Shown piece by piece: positions 6,202 through 12,382 of a DNA stretch of 12,382 nt. Position 1 is the first letter of the stretch; the number at the start of each line of letters is the position of its first letter. The notes beneath the pieces are model-generated. The model searched no databases. It saw only the letters and a program-made list of their open reading frames with translations, and was not told the DNA's origin. The position numbers and the translations under genes are program-made. The DNA is from an uncultured Dialister sp. (GTDB lineage: Bacteria > Bacillota > Negativicutes > Veillonellales > Dialisteraceae): assembly GCA_934216155.1 (NCBI GenBank), contig CAKQBK010000074.1, positions 1-12,382 of the forward strand. The letters run 5' to 3'.

Positions 6202-6882
6202 TTATTTGTTTTTCTGCTTTTTCTTATACCATTTATGGAAACAGCCACCGCCTACACAAAGAATAAGAAGAATGACGAAACGAAGCCAATGTTCAGAGAA
6301 ATAAATTAAGTCATGGCCCAAGACAACTTCGATAACCACAGAAGGTATTTTTCCTATAAAGGTCGCTTTGAAATGTTCTTTCGTGGAAAGTTTACTTAAG
6401 ACAGCCACAGCGGTCATCAAAATGTTAGGGGAATAGGGGATGGCTCTAGCTAGGGCCATATTCTTTACACTGCTGTATCGATCCAGTTTGGCAAGCATAT
6501 GCCTTTTTTCGATGACGCTTCTGGCTTCCTGCCGGAAGAAAACACGGCCGATATGGAAACTGATTTCAATGCCCACCACTTCGCCAATCCAGGAGATAAT
6601 GAGACCTGGAATCAGGCCGAACAGTGCCCCATTGACTGTAAGGAAAGGAATCGTAGGGATGCCAAACACATTACAGAAAATGAGAAGTCCAATGCTGACA
6701 GCAAATGCGCCGTAGCCGAAAGAGGAAATATAATCCCCTAAGCCATCGATATCGCCGGCTAGCGTCAAATGGACAGTTTGATAATAAAATTCAGGATAGT
6801 ACACTTTGCCTACATATACAGAAATGGCAGCTGCAATGATAAGCACTACTATTCCGATGAATTTTTTATATTCGTCGATCAT
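6202..6882 (-). CDS. TVP38/TMEM64 (VTT/SNARE-associated, DedA-related) membrane protein
   Basis: A 226-residue inner-membrane protein. The N-terminal span is at 8-25 and hydrophobic segments follow at about 57-75, 78-106, 140-165, 175-192 and 200-215, with a Lys-rich cytosolic tail. It carries both family signatures: GIPTIPFLTVNGALFG (74-89) running into GxxxGxxxSFHIGR (100-113), and ARAIPYSPN (145-153) followed by GKIPS (177-181). These are the re-entrant loop prolines and arginines of the VTT fold. Relatives have been tied to lipid scrambling or undecaprenyl-phosphate recycling and membrane homeostasis; which applies here cannot be told. AAGGA lies seven bases before the ATG. It is a single gene with its own terminator, divergent from the next unit. 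Confidence 0.88.
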   Translation of the reverse strand: MIDEYKKFIGIVVLIIAAAISVYVGKVYYPEFYYQTVHLTLAGDIDGLGDYISSFGYGAFAVSIGLLIFCNVFGIPTIPFLTVNGALFGLIPGLIISWIGEVVGIEISFHIGRVFFRQEARSVIEKRHMLAKLDRYSSVKNMALARAIPYSPNILMTAVAVLSKLSTKEHFKATFIGKIPSVVIEVVLGHDLIYFSEHWLRFVILLILCVGGGCFHKWYKKKQKNK

Positions 6883-6955
6883 AACGTATCCTTAGAAAAA
6901 CACGATAAAGCAGCATCAAAGCGAAAGCACTCTCACAACGATGCCAAATGAAATG

Positions 6956-6974
6956 ATTATATTTGAAATATAAT
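6956..6974. promoter_or_regulatory. AT-rich dyad between divergent genes
   Basis: ATTATATTT-G-AAATATAAT is a perfect inverted repeat with 9-base arms around one base, in the 233-bp divergent region. Such a site could be an operator affecting either gene, but AT-rich palindromes arise easily by chance in DNA of this composition. TATAAT-like boxes on the minus strand nearby are candidates for the VTT-gene promoter; I cannot choose one. Confidence 0.35.
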
Positions 6975-7028
6975 TATACACACTAGTACATACTCATTAT
7001 AATACATCAAAGGGCAATATGCCAATAG

Positions 7029-7059
7029 TTGATGATAAGATGCCCAGTTGTGATATAAT
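7029..7059 (+). promoter_or_regulatory. Promoter of the methyltransferase-like/GH18 unit
   Basis: TGATATAAT (7051-7059) is an extended -10 in the same TTGTGATATAAT context as glmS P1. A possible -35, TTGATG (7029-7034), lies 19 bases upstream. Start of transcription would be near 7066, about 50 nt before the first gene of the pair. Confidence 0.6.
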
Positions 7060-7115
7060 GAAAGGAATTTTGTAAGGGTTGTTGACCACTTGGTATAAAG
7101 AAAAGGAATATAATA

Positions 7116-8306
7116 ATGTATATTGTAAGAAATGATGAAATGAAAAAAGCAGTGACTGAATTATGGAAACAGTACTTGCTTGCTATTACGGCTGGGGATA
7201 TTATGCTGGGCGAAGTAGCTGACCAGCTTTATGTATCTGATTTGGATTACAAGAGCCTTATGAAAAGCGGAAAGAAAAAACTTCTTACGGCTATGATGGA
7301 TATCGGTTTTGTGGATAGCATTGATGATGCCATAGAAAATTTATATGAAGATCCAGATGATATGAAGCCTTTTAGTGAATTGACGCAGTATATGAATCCA
7401 GAAGAAGCCTATGGTGCGTTATATCGATATATTATGGGGCATATAAAGTACTATGATGCAAAGGAAGTAACTCAGAATCCTTACTATACTCACGTCAAGG
7501 CACCTACGGCGGAAAAGGGAAACATCACTCTGACTACGACAGATTATTTAGCAGGTGAATTTTTCCAAACCTATCATAAGAGATTTGATAGGAAAGATCC
7601 TTTTGGGTATTCTAATATCGGTTTCTTTGATAACCGAGTAGAATTTCCTGTGCTTTTGGAAAATGGCAATGTATGGATGAGTGTCGTTATCAGTGAAATC
7701 GAATCTATGGAGGAACCAATTGAACTGGCCCATGGAAAGGTGATTACCTATGGATTGGGGCTGGGATACTATGCGTTCATGGCGGCGGAAAAGCCAGATG
7801 TGGAATCGGTGACTGTGGTGGAAATGAATCCCAAAGTGATTTCTTTATTCGAAAAGAATATATTGCCACAATTTCCTCATAAAGAAAAAATCCATATCGT
7901 AGAAGCAGATGCATTGGAATTTATTGATCAACAGGAAGATGGAGCCTACCAGGTGGCTTTCAGCGATTTCTGGGGTGGGGTCACCGATGGCTTGGAACTG
8001 TATTTGAAATTCATGCCCAAAACTGCTCGGTTCCAAAAGACCCGTCACGAATACTGGATTGAAACTTGTTTCTTGGAATATTATTTCCGCCCAGTCATGA
8101 TGAAAGTTCTTATGAAAAAAGTATGGGGGAAAAATATTGCATTACCTAAGGGACCAGCTGCAGAAACCAAAGCACAGAAAGCATTTGAAAAATTCCTGGA
8201 AACGTGGGATGTATCTATCGATTCTATAGATCAATTGTATGATGTACTGGAAAATAAAACCTTGATTCCTTTAATGCGTCGATTCGCATGTTCGTATCAG
8301 AAATAG
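7116..8306 (+). CDS. Class I SAM-methyltransferase-fold (spermidine-synthase-like) protein
   Basis: The 396-residue soluble protein has a Rossmann methyltransferase core in its second half: motif I VITYGLGLGYYAFMAA (209-224), a following acidic strand end SVTVVEMNP (231-239), IHIVEADALEFI (259-270) and VAFSDFWGG (280-288). This resembles spermidine-synthase-like proteins, but the characteristic polyamine-binding residues are not recognisable, so substrate and even activity are uncertain. The first 200 residues are acidic and unlike families I can name. AAAGGAA lies eight bases before the ATG. It is the first gene of a pair: the secreted GH18 gene starts 12 bases after its stop, so the two are probably co-transcribed. 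A similar protein of unknown function could be annotated simply as hypothetical. Confidence 0.75.
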   Translation: MYIVRNDEMKKAVTELWKQYLLAITAGDIMLGEVADQLYVSDLDYKSLMKSGKKKLLTAMMDIGFVDSIDDAIENLYEDPDDMKPFSELTQYMNPEEAYGALYRYIMGHIKYYDAKEVTQNPYYTHVKAPTAEKGNITLTTTDYLAGEFFQTYHKRFDRKDPFGYSNIGFFDNRVEFPVLLENGNVWMSVVISEIESMEEPIELAHGKVITYGLGLGYYAFMAAEKPDVESVTVVEMNPKVISLFEKNILPQFPHKEKIHIVEADALEFIDQQEDGAYQVAFSDFWGGVTDGLELYLKFMPKTARFQKTRHEYWIETCFLEYYFRPVMMKVLMKKVWGKNIALPKGPAAETKAQKAFEKFLETWDVSIDSIDQLYDVLENKTLIPLMRRFACSYQK

Positions 8307-8318
8307 AAAGGGGAAATA

Positions 8319-9653
8319 ATGAAAAAGTGGATAGCTGCTGCGGTATTATTTTCTTTGGCACTTCCTTTTGGGGCCCATGCAGAAGGAAATACGGCGATTA
8401 AAATCAAAGGAGAAGGTGTCAAATCACAGGCTTTAGAAGTGGAAGGCACCTTATATACGGAACCAAAACTGTTAGAAGTTGCCAATAAATGGAAAGTTGC
8501 CGAAGAAGGGGGCAAGCTGTATGTATTGGTATCTTCCGGTGATAAGAAAACAGAAAAAGTACAAATTCCAGAAAAAGAAATTGATGGAAAATCTTACGTG
8601 GATTTTTCCTATTTCCATAAACAGTCTGGATTGGATTATGAATATAATGAAAAAAAGCATCTGATGAAAATCAAAAAACAGAAAGCTAAAAAGGCGAAAA
8701 AAGGGGAGGCGAATCATAAAGAAAAGGAACCGGTTTTCCTTTTGTGGGACCCTGATGGAGAATTTGGGAAAGAAACGCCTTATTTCAGTGAAAATGCAGG
8801 ACGGCGCCTGTTAGCACCCACATGGGGAAGTTACGAAGGTATGAGAAAATTCACCGGTATTCCTGATTTTGATTATTTGAAACAAGCCAAGGAACGGGGC
8901 ATGGAAGTGATGCCTCTCATCCACAATGATTTTGATTTAGAAGGTACGGCCACTTGGGTACGAGATAAGAAAGGCATTGACCAGTGGGCTAAGAAAATGG
9001 CGGCTTTGGCAGAGGTGTATGATTTGGCTGGATATAACATTGATTTCGAATGCATGAAGCAGAAAGATGCGCCGCTTTTTACCGATTTCATTCGAGACAT
9101 TGCAACACCGCTCCATGATATTGGCAAGGAACTATCTGTGGATATTACCGTATATAATGAGGGGTCCTCCATTTGGAGTCTTTGCTATGATCGGAAAGGA
9201 CTGTCTGCTTGGGCAGACTACCAGGTCGTCATGGGATATGACGAAACACCCCGGGCTAGCCGCTACGCCGGCTCAGTTTCTTCTTACCCATGGCTAGAAA
9301 GTGGCATCAAACGACTTTTACAAGATATTCCATCGGAAAAATTGATTCTGGGTCTTCCATTTTACACACGCGTGTGGAAAGGAAATCCGGGCTATGTGAC
9401 CTCTGGCGTATTAACCATAAAATACAGTGATGATTTTATCAAAAATCATCATTTGAAACCTTACTGGGATAAAACTTTGAGACAGCACGTTGCATCCTGG
9501 ACAGAAGATGGGGTGAAGAAACAGGTCTGGCTGGAAGATGGAGATTCTTTGTCTGAAAAAATGAAATTGGGGAAATCTTACCAATTGGCTGGCTATGCTT
9601 TCTGGCGCCACGGATTTGAAAGTGATACCATCTACGAAAAGTTGGAAAAGTAA
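8319..9653 (+). CDS. Secreted GH18-family protein with copper-amine-oxidase-like stalk
   Basis: The 444 residues begin with a Sec signal peptide (MKKWIAAAVLFSLALPFGAHA, cleavage after AHA-21). Residues about 27-118 look like the copper-amine-oxidase-like N-terminal (stalk) fold, with DGKSYVDFSYF near 89. A Lys-rich linker (117-136) leads to a GH18 barrel (about 139-444). The catalytic strand reads AGYNIDFE (237-244): Asp242 and Glu244 are kept, but the first Asp of the usual DGxxxDxE is Ala237. Also visible are MGYDE (305-309), LGLPFYTRVW (344-353) and AGYAFWRHG (424-432), as in YaaH/YdhD-like wall hydrolases. Likely role: binding or cleaving envelope GlcNAc polymers outside the inner membrane. 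The ribosome-binding site is AAAGGGG. No strong terminator follows. Confidence 0.88.
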   Translation: MKKWIAAAVLFSLALPFGAHAEGNTAIKIKGEGVKSQALEVEGTLYTEPKLLEVANKWKVAEEGGKLYVLVSSGDKKTEKVQIPEKEIDGKSYVDFSYFHKQSGLDYEYNEKKHLMKIKKQKAKKAKKGEANHKEKEPVFLLWDPDGEFGKETPYFSENAGRRLLAPTWGSYEGMRKFTGIPDFDYLKQAKERGMEVMPLIHNDFDLEGTATWVRDKKGIDQWAKKMAALAEVYDLAGYNIDFECMKQKDAPLFTDFIRDIATPLHDIGKELSVDITVYNEGSSIWSLCYDRKGLSAWADYQVVMGYDETPRASRYAGSVSSYPWLESGIKRLLQDIPSEKLILGLPFYTRVWKGNPGYVTSGVLTIKYSDDFIKNHHLKPYWDKTLRQHVASWTEDGVKKQVWLEDGDSLSEKMKLGKSYQLAGYAFWRHGFESDTIYEKLEK

Positions 9654-9683
9654 TTGCTCAGTATTTCCTAAAAGTGAAAATGT

Positions 9684-9745
9684 AAGTCACGAGTTACCAG
9701 TCACTAGGTACTTATTATGTTAGAAATTTCTTAAAAATAATAAGT
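9684..9745. repeat. Short heptamer tract and AT-rich inverted repeat upstream of glpX
   Basis: AAGTCACGAGTTACCAGTCACTAGGTA continues the family B heptamers (9684-9710). It is followed by ACTTATTAT (9710-9718) and its perfect inverse ATAATAAGT (9737-9745), flanking a second palindrome AGAAATTTCT. This may serve as a weak terminator for the GH18 unit, although the stem is A/T-only and lacks a proper T run. Confidence 0.45.
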
Positions 9746-9779
9746 GTACACTACAAAGCTTGAATAAGTGTGGTATAAT
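9743..9779 (+). promoter_or_regulatory. glpX promoter with overlapping palindrome
   Basis: TGGTATAAT (9771-9779) is an extended -10. The -35 region is poor (CTACAA, 9751-9756, spacer 17), and just upstream lies the 10-base palindrome AGTGTACACT (9743-9752), which could be a regulator site overlapping the -35. Transcription would begin near 9786, about 40 nt before the start codon. Confidence 0.55.
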
Positions 9780-9824
9780 AACCTTAACCGTGAAATAGAA
9801 AGTATACTATTGTGGAGGCATACA

Positions 9825-10799
9825 ATGAACAGACAACTTTCCATGGAATTTGTAAGAATTACAGAACAGGCTGCCCTTCTGAGCGGTCGCTTGATGGGTT
9901 TGGGAGATAAAGAAGGCGCTGACCAGGCTGCTGTAGATGGCATGCATCAGCAGTTTGCCAAGACTCCTGTATCCGGTACCGTTGTGATCGGTGAAGGGGA
10001 AATCGACGAAGCACCGATGCTTTATATTGGTGAAAGAGTTGGTGCAGGCGGAGAAGAAGTTGATATCGCTGTAGACCCAGTAGAAGGAACTAACCTGGTA
10101 GCCAAAGGACAGAATGGTGCCATTGCAGTACTGGCTATTGCACCAAAAGGTTGCCTGCTTCATGCACCAGATATGTATATGCAGAAAATCTGTGTTGGCC
10201 CAAGAGCCAAAGGATGCATCGATATCAACGCATCTGTAACAGAAAACTTGACCCGTGTCGCTAAGGCAATGGATAGAGAAATTTCTGACCTGACCATTGT
10301 AGTTCTCGATAGAGAAAGACATGAAGGCATCATTCGTGAAGCACGCGCTGCTGGTGCAAGAATTCGTCTCATCACCGATGGCGATGTAGTACCGTCTATT
10401 GATTGTGGTATCCAGGGCAGCGGTATCCATATGGTTCTGGGTTCCGGCGGTGCTCCAGAAGGCGTATTGGCTGCAGTAGGTCTGAAATGCCTGGGTGGCG
10501 ATATGCAGGCTAAACTGCTTCCTCATACTGAAGAAGAAGTAAGAAGACTTCATGAAATGGGCATCACTGATCCGAATAAAGTTCTTACTTTGGACGACCT
10601 GGTTAAAGGCGATGACTGCATTTTCTCCGAAACAGCTATCACTGATTGCAACATGCTGAAAGGTGTTCGTTACTTTGGTAACGGCGCTCGTACCAGCACC
10701 TTGGTACTTCGCTACAAAACCGGTACTGTTCGTTTCGTAGATACCGTTCATCGTTTCGGTGACGATCCGGATAAGAAACCAGCTGTTAGACTTTGGTAA
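9825..10799 (+). CDS. glpX: Fructose-1,6-bisphosphatase, class II (GlpX)
   Basis: GlpX hydrolyses fructose-1,6-bisphosphate to fructose-6-phosphate, a committed gluconeogenic step in the cytosol. The 324 residues are full length for the family. Key metal- and substrate-binding motifs are present: GEGEIDEAPM (56-65), the metal site DPVEGT (84-89), ITDGDV (183-188), GSGGAPEG (206-213) and a C-terminal GNGARTSTLVLRY (285-297). Start choice: an in-frame ATG at 9768 lies upstream of the -10 box, while the ATG at 9825 (MNRQLSMEF) has GGAGG six bases before it, so the shorter form is used. The gene is monocistronic with its own promoter and terminator. Its product feeds the GlmS substrate pool, but the two genes are not linked transcriptionally. 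Confidence 0.96.
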   Translation: MNRQLSMEFVRITEQAALLSGRLMGLGDKEGADQAAVDGMHQQFAKTPVSGTVVIGEGEIDEAPMLYIGERVGAGGEEVDIAVDPVEGTNLVAKGQNGAIAVLAIAPKGCLLHAPDMYMQKICVGPRAKGCIDINASVTENLTRVAKAMDREISDLTIVVLDRERHEGIIREARAAGARIRLITDGDVVPSIDCGIQGSGIHMVLGSGGAPEGVLAAVGLKCLGGDMQAKLLPHTEEEVRRLHEMGITDPNKVLTLDDLVKGDDCIFSETAITDCNMLKGVRYFGNGARTSTLVLRYKTGTVRFVDTVHRFGDDPDKKPAVRLW

Positions 10800-10805
10800 T
10801 TCTTT

Positions 10806-10890
10806 GTGCGCGTAATGCGTATTCTTATATAAATGCGAAGTGCGTAGTGCGTAATGAAGGTGGCGGCGTATCATTTTTGGAAGCGCCGTA
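10806..10890. repeat. Heptamer tract with one GC-rich hairpin (family C half-element C3)
   Basis: 7-nt units (ATGCGAA, GTGCGTA, GTGCGTA, ATGAAGG) lead into TGGCGGCG. CGGCG (10864-10868) pairs with CGCCG (10884-10888), and the loop (TATCATTTTTGGAAG) is close to the reverse complement of the C1/C2 right loops. The second hairpin and right arm are missing, so this looks like half of a C element. It lies inside the glpX 3' untranslated region. Confidence 0.65.
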
Positions 10891-10912
10891 AACTATATAG
10901 AATCTGTCATAG

Positions 10913-10960
10913 AAAAAGGATAGAATCACATTTTCTTGAAATGTGATTCTATCCTTTTTT
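10913..10960 (+). terminator. Rho-independent terminator of glpX
   Basis: A perfect 21-bp stem (10913-10933 with 10939-10959) encloses the 5-base loop TCTTG. The right strand ends in six T residues. It lies about 115 bases past the stop codon, beyond the C3 element. Flanking A and T runs would let it act in both directions between convergent glpX and lgt. Confidence 0.95.
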
Positions 10961-11000
10961 CTTGTATTTAAAATTTAAAAAGTGGTATTGGTAATGCTAT

Positions 11001-11173
11001 TATGTTAAGCGAAACATAGGATGATTTTTGGTATCAACGTTTCTTAGGTTGCTCAGAATTCTTAAATTTATCCGACTTCTCGAATGAGATGCTAACGCTA
11101 GCGTTTATTGGAACATTCGAGAAATCTGAGAAACCTTAGCAATTTGAGAAACTTGAGTAACCTATACATTAGT
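11001..11173. repeat. Nonamer palindromic element (family A, copy A3)
   Basis: This copy has both arms. A left tail (TATGTTAAGCG..ATGATTTTTGG), five inverted 9-nt units (about 11038-11086), the centre AACGCTAGCGTT (11094-11105) and five direct units (about 11115-11162) can be read. TTCTCGAATG (11077-11086) and CATTCGAGAA (11114-11123) pair exactly near the hub. The right arm runs into the end of lgt, including its stop codon. The 10800-11161 gap holds C3, the glpX terminator and this element; no gene is visible there. Confidence 0.78.
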
Positions 11174-11944
11174 GTTGTGTTTTTCACGAAATGTAAAGTA
11201 TAAAAAGACCGCTAGGGCGCATCCGAATCCGGCCAGACTGGTCAGCTGTGCGCTTTTGAGCCCAAAGGCAAGGGTGCCGTAGTCGCCGCGGAAAAATTCC
11301 AGGAAGAAACGAAGCAGGGAGTACAGCATAATGTAGAGGCAGAAGGTAGTGCCTTTGGCATGCTTGAAGCAGGAGTACCACAAAAGCAGGCCTAGAATAA
11401 TGAGATCGCCCTGACATTCCCACACTTCTGCTGGCCAAAGAGGCTGTGCGCCGTAGGTATGATACGCAAGCGTTGTATCAGGATAGAGGATGCCGAAATT
11501 GGAGCCTGTGGGATGACCGAAAGCGTCGCCGTTCATGAAATTGGCAATGCGACCAATAGCCTGACCAAAGATGATAGCCGGTGCCACGGTGTCGGCAAAG
11601 GGAAGAACAGGAATCTTCTTATTTTTTAAAAAGAAATAGGCTGCTACACAGGCGAAAATGACACCTCCCTGGATAGCCATACCACCTTGCCAGACAAAGG
11701 GGATTTCCAAAAGGTGATTGTGATAATAATCCCAATCAAAGAAAAAAACATCCCAAAGTCGGCCGCCAATGATACCTACAAAGGCAATGGTGAGTCCTAA
11801 GTCAAAAACAATCTCATGCCAGCCGTGACCATCTTTTTCTAATAAATAGTAAGCCATGACACAACCGAAGATAATGCCTAAGGAAAAGAAAATACCATAA
11901 AAACGGATCGGAAATCCGCCAATAAACGTAACGTATTGATGCAT
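11162..11944 (-). CDS. lgt: Phosphatidylglycerol--prolipoprotein diacylglyceryl transferase
   Basis: Lgt moves diacylglycerol from phosphatidylglycerol to the lipobox Cys of prolipoproteins in the inner membrane. The 260-residue protein has about seven membrane segments. Family motifs seen: FPIRFYG near 11, FVWQGGMAIQGG (83-94), the Lgt signature GQAIGRIANFMNGDAFG (127-143; usual form GRIGNF, here Ala134) and YSLLRFFLEFFRGD (208-221) with Arg212 and Arg219. Gln92 sits where E. coli has His103; other Bacillota also vary there. Start choice: the Met at 11944 has GAGGA seven bases upstream, whereas the earlier Met at 11962 would place that site inside the coding sequence. The last codons and the TAG stop fall inside repeat A3. 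The gene is convergent with glpX. Confidence 0.95.
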   Translation of the reverse strand: MHQYVTFIGGFPIRFYGIFFSLGIIFGCVMAYYLLEKDGHGWHEIVFDLGLTIAFVGIIGGRLWDVFFFDWDYYHNHLLEIPFVWQGGMAIQGGVIFACVAAYFFLKNKKIPVLPFADTVAPAIIFGQAIGRIANFMNGDAFGHPTGSNFGILYPDTTLAYHTYGAQPLWPAEVWECQGDLIILGLLLWYSCFKHAKGTTFCLYIMLYSLLRFFLEFFRGDYGTLAFGLKSAQLTSLAGFGCALAVFLYFTFREKHNTNV

Positions 11945-11978
11945 AATAAGTCCTCTTTTCACATAAATGATTGCTCTA

Positions 11979-12007
11979 ATTATACAACATTAACGATAGC
12001 GATGAAA
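11979..12007 (-). promoter_or_regulatory. lgt promoter
   Basis: On the minus strand a perfect TATAAT (11984-11979) is preceded after 17 bases by TTTCAT (12007-12002), a weak -35. Transcription would start near 11972, giving a leader of roughly 28 nt. Confidence 0.55.
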
Positions 12008-12145
12008 AGGCAGTGAGATATTAGAGGTGAGAAGTTAGGAATGGTGGTGGCGGCGCATAAAATTTGAACCTTAATTTGAAAGCGTCGCATTATAATTTTG
12101 GTGATTGGTGATTTCAGGGATTAGTAGCTAGGTACTGGGGGTTAG
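12008..12145. repeat. Heptamer tracts around one GC-rich hairpin (family C half-element C4)
   Basis: Heptamer-like units (GAGGTGA, GAAGTTA) precede GGTGGTGGCGGCGC. GCGGCGC (12050-12056) pairs with GCGTCGC (12082-12088) through one G-U pair. After it come further 7-nt units (GGTGATT, GGTGATT, then TTAGTAG, CTAGGTA, CTGGGGG, TTAGGGT), leading straight into the 55-bp array. The 11945-12382 stretch holds the lgt promoter, this element and the array; no gene is visible. Confidence 0.6.
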
Positions 12146-12310
12146 GGTTCTGTAGCTGTGATATAGCTGGAGAAACATGGATGTGAAGCGTGTATGCAAA
12201 GGTTCTGTAGCGATGGGATGGCTAGCGGAACATGGAGATGGCGAGTATATCAAAAGGTTCTGTAGCGCTGACGTGGTTAGAGGAACATGAAGTTGACGAG
12301 TGAAACAAAA
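12146..12310. repeat. 55-bp tandem repeat array, three full units
   Basis: Units begin at 12146, 12201 and 12256 with GGTTCTGTAGC, exactly 55 bases apart, and a fourth related start (GGTTCTCGTGCG) falls at 12311. Units 1 and 2 share 39 of 55 positions by eye. Each unit can form a hairpin in its first 33 bases (GTTC-N2-TAGC with GCTA/GTTA-N2-3-GAAC), then an AT-leaning stretch ending CAAA(A). The period is not a multiple of three, so it is not a coding repeat. Function is unknown. Confidence 0.85.
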
Positions 12311-12382
12311 GGTTCTCGTGCGGAGGAAATCGTTAGATTTCTAATCGCACGAGAACCCTGAGAACCCTGAGAACCCTGAGAA
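12311..12382. repeat. Perfect 12-bp inverted repeat followed by 9-bp tandem tract
   Basis: GGTTCTCGTGCG (12311-12322) and CGCACGAGAACC (12346-12357) are exact inverted repeats; inside, GAAATC-GTTA-GATTTC can pair as well. From 12351 the 9-mer GAGAACCCT repeats 3.5 times to the window edge. The CGAGAAC/TGAGAAC sequence resembles the family A nonamer arms, so this may be the start of a related element that continues outside the window. Confidence 0.8.

Noticed and set aside
9768..9824. Upstream ATG as the glpX start
   Set aside because: It overlaps the -10 box, has no ribosome-binding site and adds residues unlike the family; 9825 has GGAGG at good spacing.
9807..10874. Long open frame on the minus strand within glpX
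   Set aside because: It is antisense to glpX and its translation has no recognisable domain; biased codon use of glpX explains the absence of stops.
12146..12382. CRISPR array
   Set aside because: The constant part is only about 11-15 bases, the intervening sequences are similar to each other, and the fourth unit changes into an inverted repeat. No cas gene is in the window.
11963..12382. Replication origin at the right end
   Set aside because: The tandem array is iteron-like, but no DnaA-box cluster (TTATCCACA type), dnaA or dnaN gene, or plasmid replication gene is visible.

Overview
The window looks like chromosomal DNA from a low-to-moderate-GC Gram-negative Bacillota (class Negativicutes, perhaps Dialister-like). 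That placement is inference from the genes: a class II fructose-1,6-bisphosphatase (glpX), a P-loop CobO-type corrinoid adenosyltransferase, a secreted GH18 protein with a copper-amine-oxidase-like stalk, and an lgt-type lipoprotein transferase. It also rests on the AT-rich promoters, many with a TG-extended -10 box. No rRNA, tRNA, CRISPR array, transposase or phage gene is visible.

Layout, left to right: a Yip1-like membrane protein (+, 232-822); a repeat-rich gap with a MITE-like hairpin element and a palindromic nonamer element; glmS (+, 1406-3232) with its own terminator; ptsI (-, 3513-5147); cobO (-, 5357-5932); a TVP38/TMEM64 (VTT) membrane protein (-, 6202-6882); a divergent two-gene unit with a methyltransferase-fold protein (+, 7116-8306) and a secreted GH18 protein (+, 8319-9653); glpX (+, 9825-10799) with a 21-bp-stem terminator; lgt (-, 11162-11944); and a gene-free right end holding a 55-bp tandem hairpin array.

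Most genes are housekeeping. GlpX makes fructose-6-phosphate and GlmS consumes it for amino-sugar and cell-wall synthesis. PtsI starts PEP-dependent sugar uptake, CobO makes adenosyl-corrinoids, Lgt lipidates envelope proteins, and the GH18 protein probably acts on envelope polysaccharide. They are not one operon; apart from the 7116-9653 pair, most genes appear to be single units.

The unusual content lies between the genes. Most larger gaps hold structured repeats of a few related designs: (A) about 160-bp palindromes whose arms are five degenerate 9-nt repeats; (B/C) heptamer (7-nt period) tracts, often framing one or two GC-rich hairpins; (D) a 165-bp MITE-like inverted repeat that may sit inside an A element; and (E) the 55-bp array at the right end, running into a perfect 12-bp inverted repeat and a 9-bp tandem tract like the A arms. 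These repeat families and the array are the best candidates for something undescribed.
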